From Laburnicola sp. R22_1 (lineage: Eukaryota > Ascomycota > Dothideomycetes > Pleosporales > Didymosphaeriaceae): DNA of 64,000 nucleotides. The position numbers were made by a program, and so were the translations under genes. Positions 35,734 to 47,600 of this stretch are shown one piece after another. How positions within the stretch are numbered: position 1 is the first letter of the stretch; each line of letters starts with the position of its first letter. Location: positions 62,001-126,000 of the forward strand of contig JACONQ010000002.1 in assembly GCA_014281115.1 (NCBI GenBank). The letters are read 5' to 3'. Under the pieces are notes generated by a model, which worked only from the letters and a program-made list of their open reading frames with translations, was not told where the DNA came from and searched no databases.

Positions 35734-37387
35734 CTATAAATCCAAGTCCCACCAGGAAAACAGCTTCTGGTTGTAGCTGGCGATCTCCTTCTTGAGAGTC
35801 CACCCAATCTTCGGTTCCTTGGTCGCTGCTGCAAAAGCAAAGGATAGCATCTGCACGACCTCTTCTGTGTTGTCGCAAATGCCGCAATCCTCAACTTGTT
35901 GCCTAGCCCTTGAAAGTGTTAGGTCGGCCTTCCAATATTCCTTCACGTCTCCGAACTTCTCCACCCACTCGTCATAAGTAGGTCGCTGAAGCGGCTTGCC
36001 TTCTAGGAAGTGGATCTGCGAAATGTTAGTCGATGCCTCGGGTGTACCACATTACAATTTACTTACACCCAGTAGGACACCAAGCTGCCAAACTTTTTCG
36101 CGCCAGAGAAGCCATGCTTTCAATACGCCATCAGTCTTTTCAAACCTGCCTCCAAGCTGCACTTGGATCTGTTCATTGTCTGTATTCCAGAGAGTTTTCA
36201 GGCTCACGTCTAGTTCTCGGGACTTGACCCGCATGGCCGCTGCATTCGGAAGATTGGAATGAGAGTGGGTATCGACGTCGCAAAGCTCTCCACAAAGCAG
36301 CATCCGCAGACTGTTCCTCATGCTGCGCAGCTCTTGGTGTGACAGCGGCTCTTGTGTAGTCTCCGTTGAGTCTTCGAATATGGCGCGAGTGGTGACATGA
36401 CGGTCGTCCGTATGGTGTTCGTCTTCCGGCTCACCACTTTCTTCGTTGCCTGGTAGGAGGCCCGACTGGAGGCCAGTACTAGAGATCTCTTCCTCATCAT
36501 CTAATGGCTTAGGCGTTAGCTTCTGTCAGATGCGCATTGTTGCTGTTGCTTCGCTCTTACCAGCATTATCATTACCTGGATGATCTGAAGTCCGAGGGAC
36601 CCTCCGCGGCTGATACGATTTATCATGTTCACCGTCGCTATCGCCGCCGTTCGTGCGTGACTTCCGGCCCCGCTTCCTCTTCCTAGCCTTTGCGGTTTTC
36701 ACAGAGTACTTGTCCCAGATGTCAAATAACTTCTTAGGTGGTAACTGGAGGATCACTACGAGTGACCACTCTGGCGCAGCTGCCGGTTGAGTGTTTCCAT
36801 TCTGGGAATTTCTCAGCCGCGTGATTCCACTTGCATGATGGTTGTGAAAGTACGCTTTTGCCTTGATGAATGCGAGATGTTCCAGCTGAAGCGCGATACT
36901 GATGTACCGTGAGTGCGGTTCTTCGCGTAACAGACAATAGATGATTCAATGTAACTCACAAGCTCCGGTGACGCTGTAAATCCCAGAAGAGATCAACGGT
37001 ATAACGGGGATCCTCGCCCACAATCAGCAGTTGAGACTCCGGGTTCGACGATAGCCGACGTTGTTCCATCGAGTCTCCCCATATCTTCTCTCCGTAGACT
37101 GCTAGTATAGCAATGATATTTGGCCGATACTCTCCGTTGTCGAACGCACGGTATAGCTCGTCGAGATTGCGATTGGGAAGGATATTGACAGCGAGGTGGT
37201 CAATTGCCTTGTACAGCTGTGCCAGGGTCGTGGAACTCAGCATCGGTCTGGCCTTAAAGCTGGACCCCGGACTCTCGCGGAACCCTAGCGCACGTCGGAC
37301 GTCTCGATTAGCAGCAGTGTTCCACCTACGGAGGCCTGAAGAGATGACCTGGCGAGACGCCGGATCAAAGCTAACTGCAGCCGCCAT
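35734..37387 (-). CDS. Family gene D: YGxxIWG-type hypothetical protein
   Basis: Four exons: 37387-36960, 36898-36561, 36500-36067 and 36015-35734. The introns are 61, 60 and 51 nt in phases 2, 1 and 0; 493 residues. Start is MAAAVSFDPASRQVISSGL. The N-terminal domain has RRWNTAANRDVRRALGF, DELYRAFDNGEYRPN and the signature AILAVYGEKIWGDSMEQRRL, then ESQLLIVGEDP and YTVDLFWDLQRHRS. Across intron 1 comes IALQLEHLAFIKAKAYFHN. A basic stretch (KARKRKRGRKSRT) and an acidic linker follow. The C-terminal domain has VSLKTLWNTDNEQIQVQLGG, VLKAWLLWREKVWQLGVLLG, DEWVEKFGDVKEYWKADL and LKKEIASYNQKLFSWWDLDL. All splice sites are canonical and the frame is intact, so this gene looks functional. It lies 75 bp from the composite transposon, which sits in its 3' flank. 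Function unknown. Confidence 0.84.
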
Positions 37388-39286
37388 CCGCGATCTTTTC
37401 AACGTAGTATGAGGTTTTTGTCGTCTAACACCAGTGGTAAGCCGCCGCTTCGATGTTTTTTGAGTTGAGAAGTGTCGAGTGTCGTGTGGCGTGTGGCGGC
37501 GAGAGGTAAACAAGCAAGCAGCAAACACGGAAGGCGCGCCAGTGGAAACGGCCAGCTGGCACTCCAAATTCAATTACATAACACGGCTCCGGCAGCGCCG
37601 CTCCGTTCAACGACGTGAAACACTTTCGTTTGCTATGGGACAAATCGGCGAGCTATGATTGGACGCCACGTGCAGAAAGGCACGCTGCAGCTGCCGGAGC
37701 GACAGTGAAAGGGACGATAGTGCGAGCTCTCGCTTTTCTCTCACGTTTGCAACTCTTGGATGATTACCTGCAATTACGGCGCGATGGACTCTCTCGTGCT
37801 CCTTTTGTCGCTACTAGATCTGCGATTCCTCGTGCAGGCTACCCAAAAGCAAAATACGCGACCGCTATACAACTAAGCACTGCACGACCAAGCAGCTTGA
37901 TTGTAGCTCTCGTGACAATTCATGGATATTGCTCCAATAAAGATCATAAAGTATCAACTGCCGGTTCACGTGTCCCGAAAAGGAGATAATGCTAGGCATG
38001 CCAGTTGAGAACTTGCTCGAGGCACTGGTCAGCTAAAATACCTGCGGGAGCGAATTCCTAGCAAATGCGCAGTCAGGATTTCAACAAGGTAATAAAGAAT
38101 TCGCGAACTACATGCCTCCATAAAAAGAGGTCAGATAATACAATCACACCATGCCAGCCAAAGCGAAGGAGTGAGCATCCAGAAACAGGACACGCAAAGC
38201 TCAACTCACATGTGTCCAAACCCTGTCGAAGCACTCATAAGGAAGGGATAACTATCCTAGCGAGTGATTTCATTTATTATGTATGTATTGTAAAACTTTG
38301 AGACTTTATTCTCTGTACGCACATCAGCCGAGTGGCTCTAGGAGCAGTAATAATTTTCGACCCGGACTGGTGCAATTCTGTACGTAGCTTACACCCAAGT
38401 GGTCATAAAAGGACATTTTCTGTGCCCAGGGGGAATTGTAGATGGTCACACGTGGTTGTGCAGTGTGAGATCGACGTTGTTATTGTAGAACTAGTCCGTA
38501 TGTCGCTAACGGCTAAAGTCCCCCTAGCGCTTACTGCAGGCTCTGTCCCGTAACCTGCCCATCTCTCCTCTTATCAAATCTCTCCCAAACCGGTGTTTGG
38601 TTACCAAAGAGCTGATCGCGTTTGACGGGGTTTTTGTTAAGGTTGTTCTTAGTAGTGCATTCTCTCCTCTTCCTGCATACCTGTCTTCCTTGGCCCGGCG
38701 ATGAAGCGTATATCAATCAGGAAGTTCCTGCTGATTTGTCATTGACCGCTGCATCACACCATCCAACTGCTTACTCCATGAGTCTGTCACACCTTCCCGT
38801 TGTACCGGCGCGCTGTCGGCATATACGGTCCTGTGTATGCAGTATAGATTAAGGAACGCGGTAGTGGATGCGCGATCTGTCCCGTTATCGTGTACAGCAC
38901 CCTATGAATCCTCGGATCTATTTTCGTAGTACCGCCAAGCCCTGCAACCATTAGGCTTATATCGTATACAAACATATTCGTATCTTCGATAGCATAGTGG
39001 ACTCTCCTACAGACGAGCCAGTCAGACTTCGGCTTACGCCACTAGGCTTAACCGCAGAATATCGGATCAGACGGGCAAACCAGACGATCCTATTGCGTTT
39101 AACGGTATCTCCAATGCACCATCTCAGCCTTCACGCAGTCCAATACAGCCCTGTCAATTTCGCCGGTAGCCTTGTCAAATCTCACAAGGAGGCGGCCAGA
39201 CGGAGAACCTCAGAACATGGACGCAAGTATAAATCTCAGTGACACTCCCGAGCTCTTTAAAATGCTATACGGCACATTTTCTCACT
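37388..39286. other. Intergenic between divergent gene D and the FAD oxidase
   Basis: 1.9 kb with no supported gene on either strand. The left end is the gene D promoter and leader, the right end that of the oxidase. No repeat or RNA gene was recognised. Confidence 0.5.
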
Positions 39287-41301
39287 ATGCTGTCTTCTTA
39301 TACCTGCCTTGTGTTGTCTCTTACCCTCAAGCTAGGCGTTGCCTACAACTTTCCATATGAGCAAATACAGTTGACAGACAGTGATGTTGCTAACAACTCC
39401 GATATCGCTTTTGGAAGGCTACCTGGCGGTATCCGAGCACAATGCAAGACCTTTCCAGGAGACACTGACTGGCCCACCTCTGGTCGGTGGAACGCCTTCA
39501 ACGAAAGCTTGGAGGGGGCACTTATCAAAGCTGTACCACCCGCGGCAGCTTGCTATAACGGCACTTACGAAGATGCCACCAAGTGCGCGATTGTGCGACG
39601 AGTATCCACGAGTTCGCTCTTCGTGTTGGTCATCCTGCATTGAACTTGTCAGTGCAAAATTGCTAACTAGAATATAGAAGAGAGGATCCTTTAATCCCAT
39701 CCGGTCAATGGCAACTTGGAAACCCATGCCCTCTCCCTCCAACCTCGACTCCGCTGTCTTCCTGCAACATATCGAGTTTCCCTGCTTACGTCGTGAATGC
39801 GACTACTGTCAAGCACGTTCAGCTGGCAGTCAACTTCGCTCGCAACAACAACATACGGCTGACCATCAAGTATGATTGGGCGTCCAGTTTTTGACAGATA
39901 CATTACTGACAACCATAGGAACACTGGCCATGATTTCCTCGGCAGAAACACTGGTGGTGGTGCTCTCCAGGTATATGTCCATAATATGAAAGCTTTCGAA
40001 TATTTGCCCTCTATCGAAATCGCAGAATACCGAGGAAAGGCTGCAAGAGCCGGCGTAGCATTGGAGCAGTATGAGCTGTTCCCACATATGGAGAGTAACA
40101 ACATCACGTTACTTGCGCCTGGCTCTTCTACTGTAGGTGTTTTTGGCGGGTACATGCAGGGAGGAGGGTTCTCCTACATCACTTCTAAATTTGGCCTCAT
40201 GGCAGATCAAGTGCTCTCTCTGGAGATCGTAACGGCAGATGGGAAGTTTGTTCACGCCGATCCGGATGAGAACCCAGATTTATTTTGGGCTATCCGCGGA
40301 GGTGGACCGAGTAAGTGTATCTGCCTGGTTTACGTTCATTGCTCACCTTCGTAGGCAACTTTGGCATCGTTACGTCGGCGGTCATCAAGGCGCATGACCC
40401 GATCTCTGTCTCCAGAATGACGTTCGGCTTCCAGACCGGCACTAATGCCGCACTATCCAACGACACTTTCTGGAATGGAATCAATACCTACTTCGCGCAC
40501 CTCGTGCGTATCAACGATGCGAAAGGTATCGGATGGAACACCCTCTCGACCCAAGCTCCGAATCCGAACCGACCCATCCGATCATTCTCGTTCACTGGTC
40601 AAGTAATCATACCCGGTATATCCGACGCCGAGTTCAAAGACTTCGTCGCACCCCTCACCCAAGGCCTTCGCGACGTGGGTATCAACCTCAACCCCACCAT
40701 CGGCTTCTGGGAAACCTACCCCAAATATTCCTTCCGACCAAACGGCCCAGGCGAGGGCGTCAGCAACGGCCGATTCGCCTCACGCCTCTTCCCCCGCTCC
40801 AGCTTCGAGGACCCCACTTCTCCGGAATTCCTCAACGTTATGGCCTCCATCCGCGCATGGGTCGAACAAGGCGGCTACGGCTTCCACAGCGTGGATTACC
40901 ATCCCTCGTACGCTACGGCGGGATATCCTGGGTCCAACTCCGCTGTCAACCCGCACCTTCGCACCGCCATCATGCATGCCACTGGCTTCGACACGGGGAG
41001 CTACGGCCCGGAGCGCACGCCTGAACAGATGATCGCGAGCCATGCGAGGCTGAATGCGTATGCGCAGAAGTGGAGAGATGCAAGTCCGGGGAGTGGTGCG
41101 TACATGAATGAAGCTGATACCGAGGAGCCAAATTTCCAAGAGAGTTTCTACGGCGCGAATTATGGACGGCTGATGGAGATTAAGAAGGCGAGGGATCCGT
41201 GGGGGGTGTTTTATGCGGTTACGGGGGTGGGCAGTGAGGAGTGGAGGGTGGAGGGGACGCGGGGGTTGCCGACGCAGCAGGGGAGGCTGTGCAGGGTGTA
41301 G
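39287..41301 (+). CDS. Secreted FAD-linked oxidase, berberine-bridge-enzyme family
   Basis: FAD-dependent oxidoreductase (FAD_binding_4 plus C-terminal BBE domain); such fungal enzymes oxidise sugars or secondary metabolites. Exons: 39287-39624, 39678-39869, 39919-40310 and 40355-41301. The introns are 53, 49 and 44 nt; 622 residues. The start MLSSYTCLVLSLTLKLGVA is a signal peptide. The FAD domain shows VNATTVKHVQLAVNFARNN, the KNTGHDFLGR motif with the His expected to bind FAD covalently, and GVFGGYMQGGGFSYITSKFG, where the Cys used in bicovalent BBEs is absent. Then come LSLEIVTADGKFV, DLFWAIRGGGPSNFGIVTS and several NxT/S glycosylation sites. The BBE domain ends AYMNEADTEEPNFQESFYG and DPWGVFYAVTGVGSEEW. 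The first intron's donor (GTTGGT) is the weakest part of the model. Substrate unknown. Confidence 0.9.
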
Positions 41302-42467
41302 GTAGCCTGGGTACTGGAGAATATTGGCGAAGTGATTGAAAGTTGTGGTTTTGTGAATGTTGAGTTTATGAAAGTTGGCGCAGGGATTGGAGACTTTCTA
41401 AGTTACGATTGTTGATCCTGGATCTCGATCGGAGGGATCTTCCTTGTAGGACATTACTTCCGTACGTAAACATACGATAACAATGAAGTTTTGCAGGCAT
41501 GCGATTGATTTACGGGGGTGAAAGCTGTGTTAAGAATATCGAATCTTACTTTTCGATGGTAGATCATTGAGTGTTTGTGTGTGGACGAGGGAAAGTGTCT
41601 TGGCAGGCACTCTGCAGATCTGGGTAGGTACTGCCAAAAATGAAATGAAAAGAAATATGAACGGCCAAACGTGCCTTACACAGAAGGGGCGTACTAGCAG
41701 TATTGCCGATATATCCTTTCAAGAACAAGAGAAGATCGAACAGGATCTCATGAAAGTGAATCTCGTAGTTTTGTAAAAGGGCGGGTTTGACTAACCTAGG
41801 TATAACCTTGCAATATTGAAATATCGACATATAGAACCCATGTTGCTTAATTTTTACTAATCTACTTGCTTGCACCCGTATGCCATCCAATAATGAACAT
41901 TCTTTGAAGACGGTAACGAAGTACAGTGATATCGCAATCCAGATGTCGTGGTGGTACGAAAGGGCTTAATAATTCTTACGTATCCAGGCTGCGGCCACCC
42001 ACATCTAGAAGCACACAGTTTGTCACGCATGCAGTGTCTAACTGCAGAGTACTATCAAGGTATATTCATGAAAGGTAATTGGGGTTACACGACATTAGCA
42101 ACCTTGTTCCTGGAGATGCCGATGACTTGCCGTAGATGCCGCAGTGATGCCGAACGTACTTGCGTTGCATGCCGCACCACACAACGACTGTTAGACCCTC
42201 ACGCGGTGACGGAGTGCTCCGCTCTGGAGCTCGAGAAGATAGTTGTTCGTGCATGTATCAGGCCACTTAGACGGCACTGTCGGGTAGATGCAGGTTCAGA
42301 CGGTGAGATAGGCCTTGAGCTGTGCCGCAGGGAGGTGAGATGGTACCTATATAAACCATGCCATCGGCCCCAAATACTCTTTCAACCCACTCCAACAGTT
42401 CTACTCATCCATTCGAGTCTCACCTGCTAGCACTCTCCTTCCATTACCATTCCCAGAAATCTCCAAC
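41302..42467. other. Intergenic
   Basis: No gene is supported. It contains the 3' flank of the oxidase and the promoter of the cyanide hydratase. A TATA-like ACCTATATAAACC lies at ~42346-42358, ~110 bp upstream of the cyanide hydratase ATG. Confidence 0.5.
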
Positions 42468-43771
42468 ATGGTTCTTACCAAGTACAAAGCCGCCGCCGTA
42501 CGCCCTTCCCAACAAGCTTCTCTTTGGGCTGATGAACATCACGCTGAACAGATGCACAGGTCACGTCCGAGCCGGCATGGTTCGACCTCGAAGGCGGCGT
42601 CCGCAAGACGATCGACTTTATTAATGAAGCGGGGCAGGCTGGGGCTAAGCTTGTTGCTTTTCCTGAGGTTTGGATACCGGGGTACCCGTACTGGATGTGG
42701 AAGGTAAACTACCAGCAATCCCTGCCGATGCTAAAGAAGTACCGCGAGAACTCGATGGCGGTGGACTCGGAGGAGTTCAAGCGTATTCGGAGGGCGGCGA
42801 GAGATAACCAGATGTGCGTATCCCGACATCTATCTCGGAACATTACCAATTGGGGCAGGCAAGACTGACAGACAGTACGTAGCTACGTCTCCCTAGGCTT
42901 CTCCGAAATCGACCACGCCACCCTCTATCTCGCACAAGCCCTCATCTCCCCCACCGGCACCGTGCTCAACCACCGCCGCAAAATCAAGCCCACGCACGTC
43001 GAGAAGCTCGTCTACGGCGACGGCGCAGGCGACACCTTCCTCTCCGTCGTGCCGACCGAGCTCGGCCGCATCGGCCAGCTCAACTGCTGGGAGAACATGA
43101 ACCCGTTCCTCAAAGCGCTCAATGTGTCCATGGGCGAGCAGGTGCACATCGCCGCGTGGCCCGTCTACCCGGGCAAAGAGACGCTCAAGTATCCTGACCC
43201 TGCGACGAATGTCGCGGACCCGGCGGCTGATCTCGTGACGCCGGCGTATGCGATTGAGACGGGGACGTGGACGCTCGCGCCGTTTCAGCGGCTGAGTGTC
43301 GAGGGGCTGAAGGTGAATACGCCCGAGGGGGTGGAGCCGGAGACGGATCCCGGGACGTATAATGGGCATGCGAGGATTTATGGGCCGGACGGGACGCTCG
43401 TGGTCAAGCCGGACAAGGACTTCGATGGGTTGTTGTTTGTGGATGTAAGTGACACCTCTCCCTGTGTCTTTTCTTGATAACTGAATTATGCTGATACTCT
43501 CTCATCGTAGATTGACCTGAACGAATCGCACTTGACAAAGGTGTTGGCCGACTTTGCGGGGCACTACATGCGTCCTGATCTTATTCGTCTCCTCGTGGAT
43601 ACTCGGCGGAAGGAGCTCGTAACGGAGGCTGATCCTAACGGTGGGATTGCGACGTACTCGACTAGCGAGCGTCTTGGGCTGAACACTCTACTCGATGGAG
43701 ACAAGGATGCGAAGAAGAGAGGAGTAGTCGGTGTTGCGGGGTTGGCGAACGATGGCTCGGACAAGATTTGA
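42468..43771 (+). CDS. Cyanide hydratase (nitrilase superfamily)
   Basis: Converts HCN to formamide; fungi use it against cyanide released by cyanogenic plants. Four exons: 42468-42497 (10 codons), 42560-42813, 42883-43444 and 43511-43771. The introns are 62, 69 and 66 nt; 368 residues, the usual length. The N-terminus [10 protein letters not shown] joins [20 protein letters not shown]. The nitrilase catalytic residues are all present: Glu in [17 protein letters not shown], Lys in [16 protein letters not shown], and Cys in [13 protein letters not shown]. The [14 protein letters not shown] and [17 protein letters not shown] segments are characteristic of the fungal cyanide hydratase branch rather than general nitrilases. 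The C-terminus includes [20 protein letters not shown]. No lesion is seen. It acts in the cytosol as a large helical homo-oligomer (family knowledge). Confidence 0.95.
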
Positions 43772-44926
43772 GGTTGCTTGGCGTAATTTGCGTCATGTTC
43801 ACGCGGTATCTAGAGTTTTATAGAAAATAATTTTTCCGTATAATGTAGCTGTCGCTAGTTCGTATTGCGGTCTATTCCAAGGTGGAGTTGATGACTTACA
43901 CGAGATAGCCGTTGCCCGCAATGGAGACATAGAAGACACGGATCTTTTTAGTTGTAATGAATGATTGATCGATCTTCGCGATACTCTACCAGATGTCCAA
44001 CGTCGTCATAGTAATGTTTAAAATGTAATTGATTGATGAGGTGAGTTCGCGCAATTCTAATGTACGTGGTCCTATGTTATTACAAAGACGTGCGTCAACA
44101 ACCTGTATGCCTGAACAGCAGCAGAGACCACAGCACGCGTCGTAAACAGTGCATACGAATGGCGAAGAAGAACGTAATGTAAGTAACGCACAGAGCGCTC
44201 GCAAGAATTTGTTAGTTTTCAACTGCTATAAGTGCCTCCAACCTCTAAGCGATCCGACTCTTTCCCCATCCAACATCATGAATGAGTGCATTCTCCTTGT
44301 GAGCACTGTCGACACGTAGGATGAAGCAGATGCATAAGAGTTTGCTGCGGAAAAGACATACACCATCGAGGATTGAATTAGGCTCGCAAAGGAAAAGAGT
44401 TTCCATGTTGTTTTTGGTACAGAGTACACCGACGATAGCAAAGCTTTTGAAGAACAGGCAGCGCGTATTCTGGCGATCGCGAGAGCTCCTGCATGCGATG
44501 GACGTGGAGAAAAATATGGACGTTGCCGAGGTAGAGCACAGAAACTAGGGATCTCGATCTGCAAGCACGGATATAATTGCCGACCGATCCTCCCCTGCAA
44601 CTTGACGTCAACAACATCGATAAAAAAATCGTGGTAAGAGCAGATGGGGACTTCCTCGGCTAGGAGACCTAGCTCGCGAGGTCCTCATCGCGATTTGAGC
44701 ACCGAGGAAGAATGGGTAGGGCACCTAAGAGATCGCCGCGCATGCTTTACCGCAAAGTGTGTCCAGTTCGTGCTTTTGAGCAGGCGTCGTCGGGTCAGTT
44801 TTCATGCACAGCGAAAACACCATGATCAGGTTTGATACGTAATAAGGCAGTCTATTAATGACCATACAAGCAAGTACGCTTTTGATACAGCAGGATAGTG
44901 ATCCTTAGCTGTTTACATTTTGTAAT
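43772..44926. other. Intergenic between convergent cyanide hydratase and GH17 gene
   Basis: No supported gene, RNA or repeat. Short open frames on both strands show no conserved features. Confidence 0.5.
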
Positions 44927-45966
44927 CTAACAAGTCAGGTCGAAGAAGGGTATGTTGTTCTGGAGCGGCGTGATCGCGAACGACAAGTCCGTCTGCGCAG
45001 CATTCGCATCCTTCAGCGTGTACCAGAAAGTGTTGCGGGTTCCGAAAAGCGAGCAGCCGACCTCGTCCCAGTAGCGCTTCGAGTTCTCGAGGGAAGCAAT
45101 AGCAGAGCCAGAATTAGGACCAACTAGACATGCAAATTAGCACGGGTCACGATGGCGTTGGATGGGAGAAAAGCATACCTCGCGGCCATCCAGTCTCGGT
45201 AACCCAGACGGGCTTTCCTCCGGACACACCCTCCGTCTGTCCGAGAGCAGTATAGAAGTTCTCGCGAGCCATGTCAATCCCATTCGGTCGGGTCGTCTCG
45301 AAGTATGGGAACGAGTTGTGCCCGAGCCAATTAACGGCGCTGTGAAATGTATTAGTATTGGACTCTCAACAGTCCAACAAGGGGATCTTACTTTGCCACT
45401 CTCCGGTTCTCAGGCAAGATCCACGCAGTCCATGTATCCACATGGCCAATTGGCTTGCTCTCCAACGCGGTGCCCCTGATCCAATCGCGCATCCAGCCAA
45501 TATATCCCTCGATCTCCGCACCAGTGGCACCCACGCCAGCATTGTTGGCAACACCCTGTGGGCTGCTGCGGTACAAGTCCTCTGAGCCCACACTGATGCC
45601 AATAATGCGGTCGGTAAATGCGGTGCCCAGGTCGTTGGCGCCACGGATCAACGCATTGAGCTCGTTCTCGTATACATCTCGTCCCGCACTTGCCCAGAGG
45701 CCAACGAGGATCCGGGTATCAGTGTCGATGGCCGCTCGGAATGCTGAGATGGGATCGGCTGCGGTGCCGCACTGGATCGAGGTGTACAGGCGCGCTGTGT
45801 TGAAGCCGGAAGCCCCAGGCAAGCTCTTTGCCTGGTTGAAGAAACGCACAAAGTCGTCGTAGCTGCGGCAAGAGCCGTCAGCGTTGGTTGAACCGTAGTT
45901 GAAGCCCTTGCTCTGCGCGAGGGCGGTGCTCGCCAGCGCGAGGAGAGACGCTGCTTTTGCCCACAT
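44927..45966 (-). CDS. Secreted GH17 glucan endo-1,3-beta-glucosidase
   Basis: Family GH17 beta-1,3-glucanase/transglycosylase acting on cell-wall glucan. Three exons: 45966-45392, 45339-45179 and 45123-44927, with introns of 52 and 55 nt; 310 residues. The start MWAKAASLLALASTALAQ is a signal peptide; the mature protein begins SKGFNYGSTNADGSCRS. The acid/base Glu is in RIIGISVGSEDLYRS and the nucleophile Glu in GKPVWVTETGWPR, at the correct spacing. NAVNWLGHNSFPYFE spans intron 1. The C-terminus FFDLTC is immediately followed by a stop, so there is no Ser/Thr stalk or GPI signal, placing it with the short secreted EglC/Bgl2-like forms. It is the last intact gene before the AT-rich tract. Confidence 0.93.
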
Positions 45967-46579
45967 GGTGAAATAATATGAATTAAAAAGTAACAATTAC
46001 AACAGATAGTGATGGACGCGCGAAGCTAAACTTAAAAGCAAGGCACGAAGTAAGATGGGGAGAAAGCGGAGATGTATTTATAAATATCATGTTTGCCCCT
46101 GCGCCACCATAGCCTTGTGCATGGCATTGTATGGCACTGCATGCCAAGTTGCCAATAAATCGGCTTGGCGTTGACAAGATACTTTTTGTTGGCAAAAGCT
46201 GTTGGATGCTGATCCGCCAAGCGCGATGCATAGAGAGAAGTCTACCGCATTAGCGCAATGAAGCTAATATAGTGGCTTCGTCATATTATCCACTATTCAG
46301 ACTGAATTACGATGCTCTAGAACACCTCTTAGCTCTGTTAAGAAATTTATATATATTTAACAGTGCTGCTTCTGTAGCTAACCTTTGCTTTCTTAGTAAT
46401 AGTTATATAAAAAAAAGCTCAGAGTGCGCGCGCTAAGCCCGCCAAGCTCGCTTAGCTCGCTTGTAACGCGCACCTCTTTTTATTAAAACACCTTAAAACG
46501 CTTCTTTGTCTCTATAATAATAAGAGGAATAACTACTACTATTATTATTATTTTACTAGAAATTTCTTAGTTAAAAAAA

Positions 46580-47600
46580 ACTATAGCGTTAGCTTACTAA
46601 ATACCTTTTTTAACGTTTTTTTTTAGTTTAAGATTAAAGTAAATTAAGATAAAAGATTATTATATACTATGTACAATACCTAATTCTAATTAAAGACTAA
46701 CCTTAAATACTACCTAATAACGCAATAATAGTTTAAACTTACTTACACCTTCTAATACCTATAAGCTTCTAGTTCTAATATAAGATTTACTTATACTATA
46801 TATAGCCTATCTAGATTATTACTATTAGTATTATTAACTATTTATGCTTACACGCCGCTTACGCGGCATACTCGCTTAGATAAGCTAATATAACTATAAT
46901 AGCTAGAATAATCTTATAGATCTATATAACGTTCTTATTATACTAGAGATTATTAATAAATATCTTATTCTTTACCTTTTACCTTCCTTTTTAAATTTTA
47001 TTACTAATAAGAAGTAATTTTATCTACTAGGGTAGGAATATAGTCTTCTTAGTTTTTATAAACTAGATAAGCTACTAACCTAGCTAGTATATAAGAATCG
47101 CCTTATAGATAGTTAGGTATACTAGGCTTCTATAGATAATTATCTTATAAACAAAATAAAACTTTAGCGTTATTACCTTAGCAGTAGTAGCGCGAATCTT
47201 TAGTGTGTACTTTTTAGTAATAGCAAGTACTTTAGGAATAATATTAATGCCTAAATAGATAGTAGGGTGTAGAGAGATAGTAATAGGAGGAAATTTATTA
47301 AGAATAACCTTAATATAGCAATAGAGTAATAGTGTATCTAGTATATATTACCCTTATACTACTTATAAGAAATACTATATACCTATTAACATATTAACTT
47401 ATATTATTTATAATAATTAGAATGGCAAAGGATAGAAATAAATAACTATAGCGTGGCCGCGCTAAAGTCTTATCTCTCCCCTACTAAAGTTCTAAGTGGC
47501 CTCTTTATAAAAATTTTGCTTATAGGAGCAGCACTACGCTAAGACCGCTAAGCTTGCTTAGCAGTTTAAACGCGCTTTTTTTGTAATTATATCTTTTTTA
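46580..47600. repeat. ~1-kb dispersed repeat, copy 1
   Basis: Starts around GCTTACTAAATACC, contains CACCTAATTCTAATTAAAG-like and GCAATAATAGTTTAAA words, and ends with CCTCTTTATAAAAATTTTGC and a GCTAAGCTTGCTTAGC palindrome. Copies 2 to 4 follow the same order in the same orientation. Confidence 0.75.
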
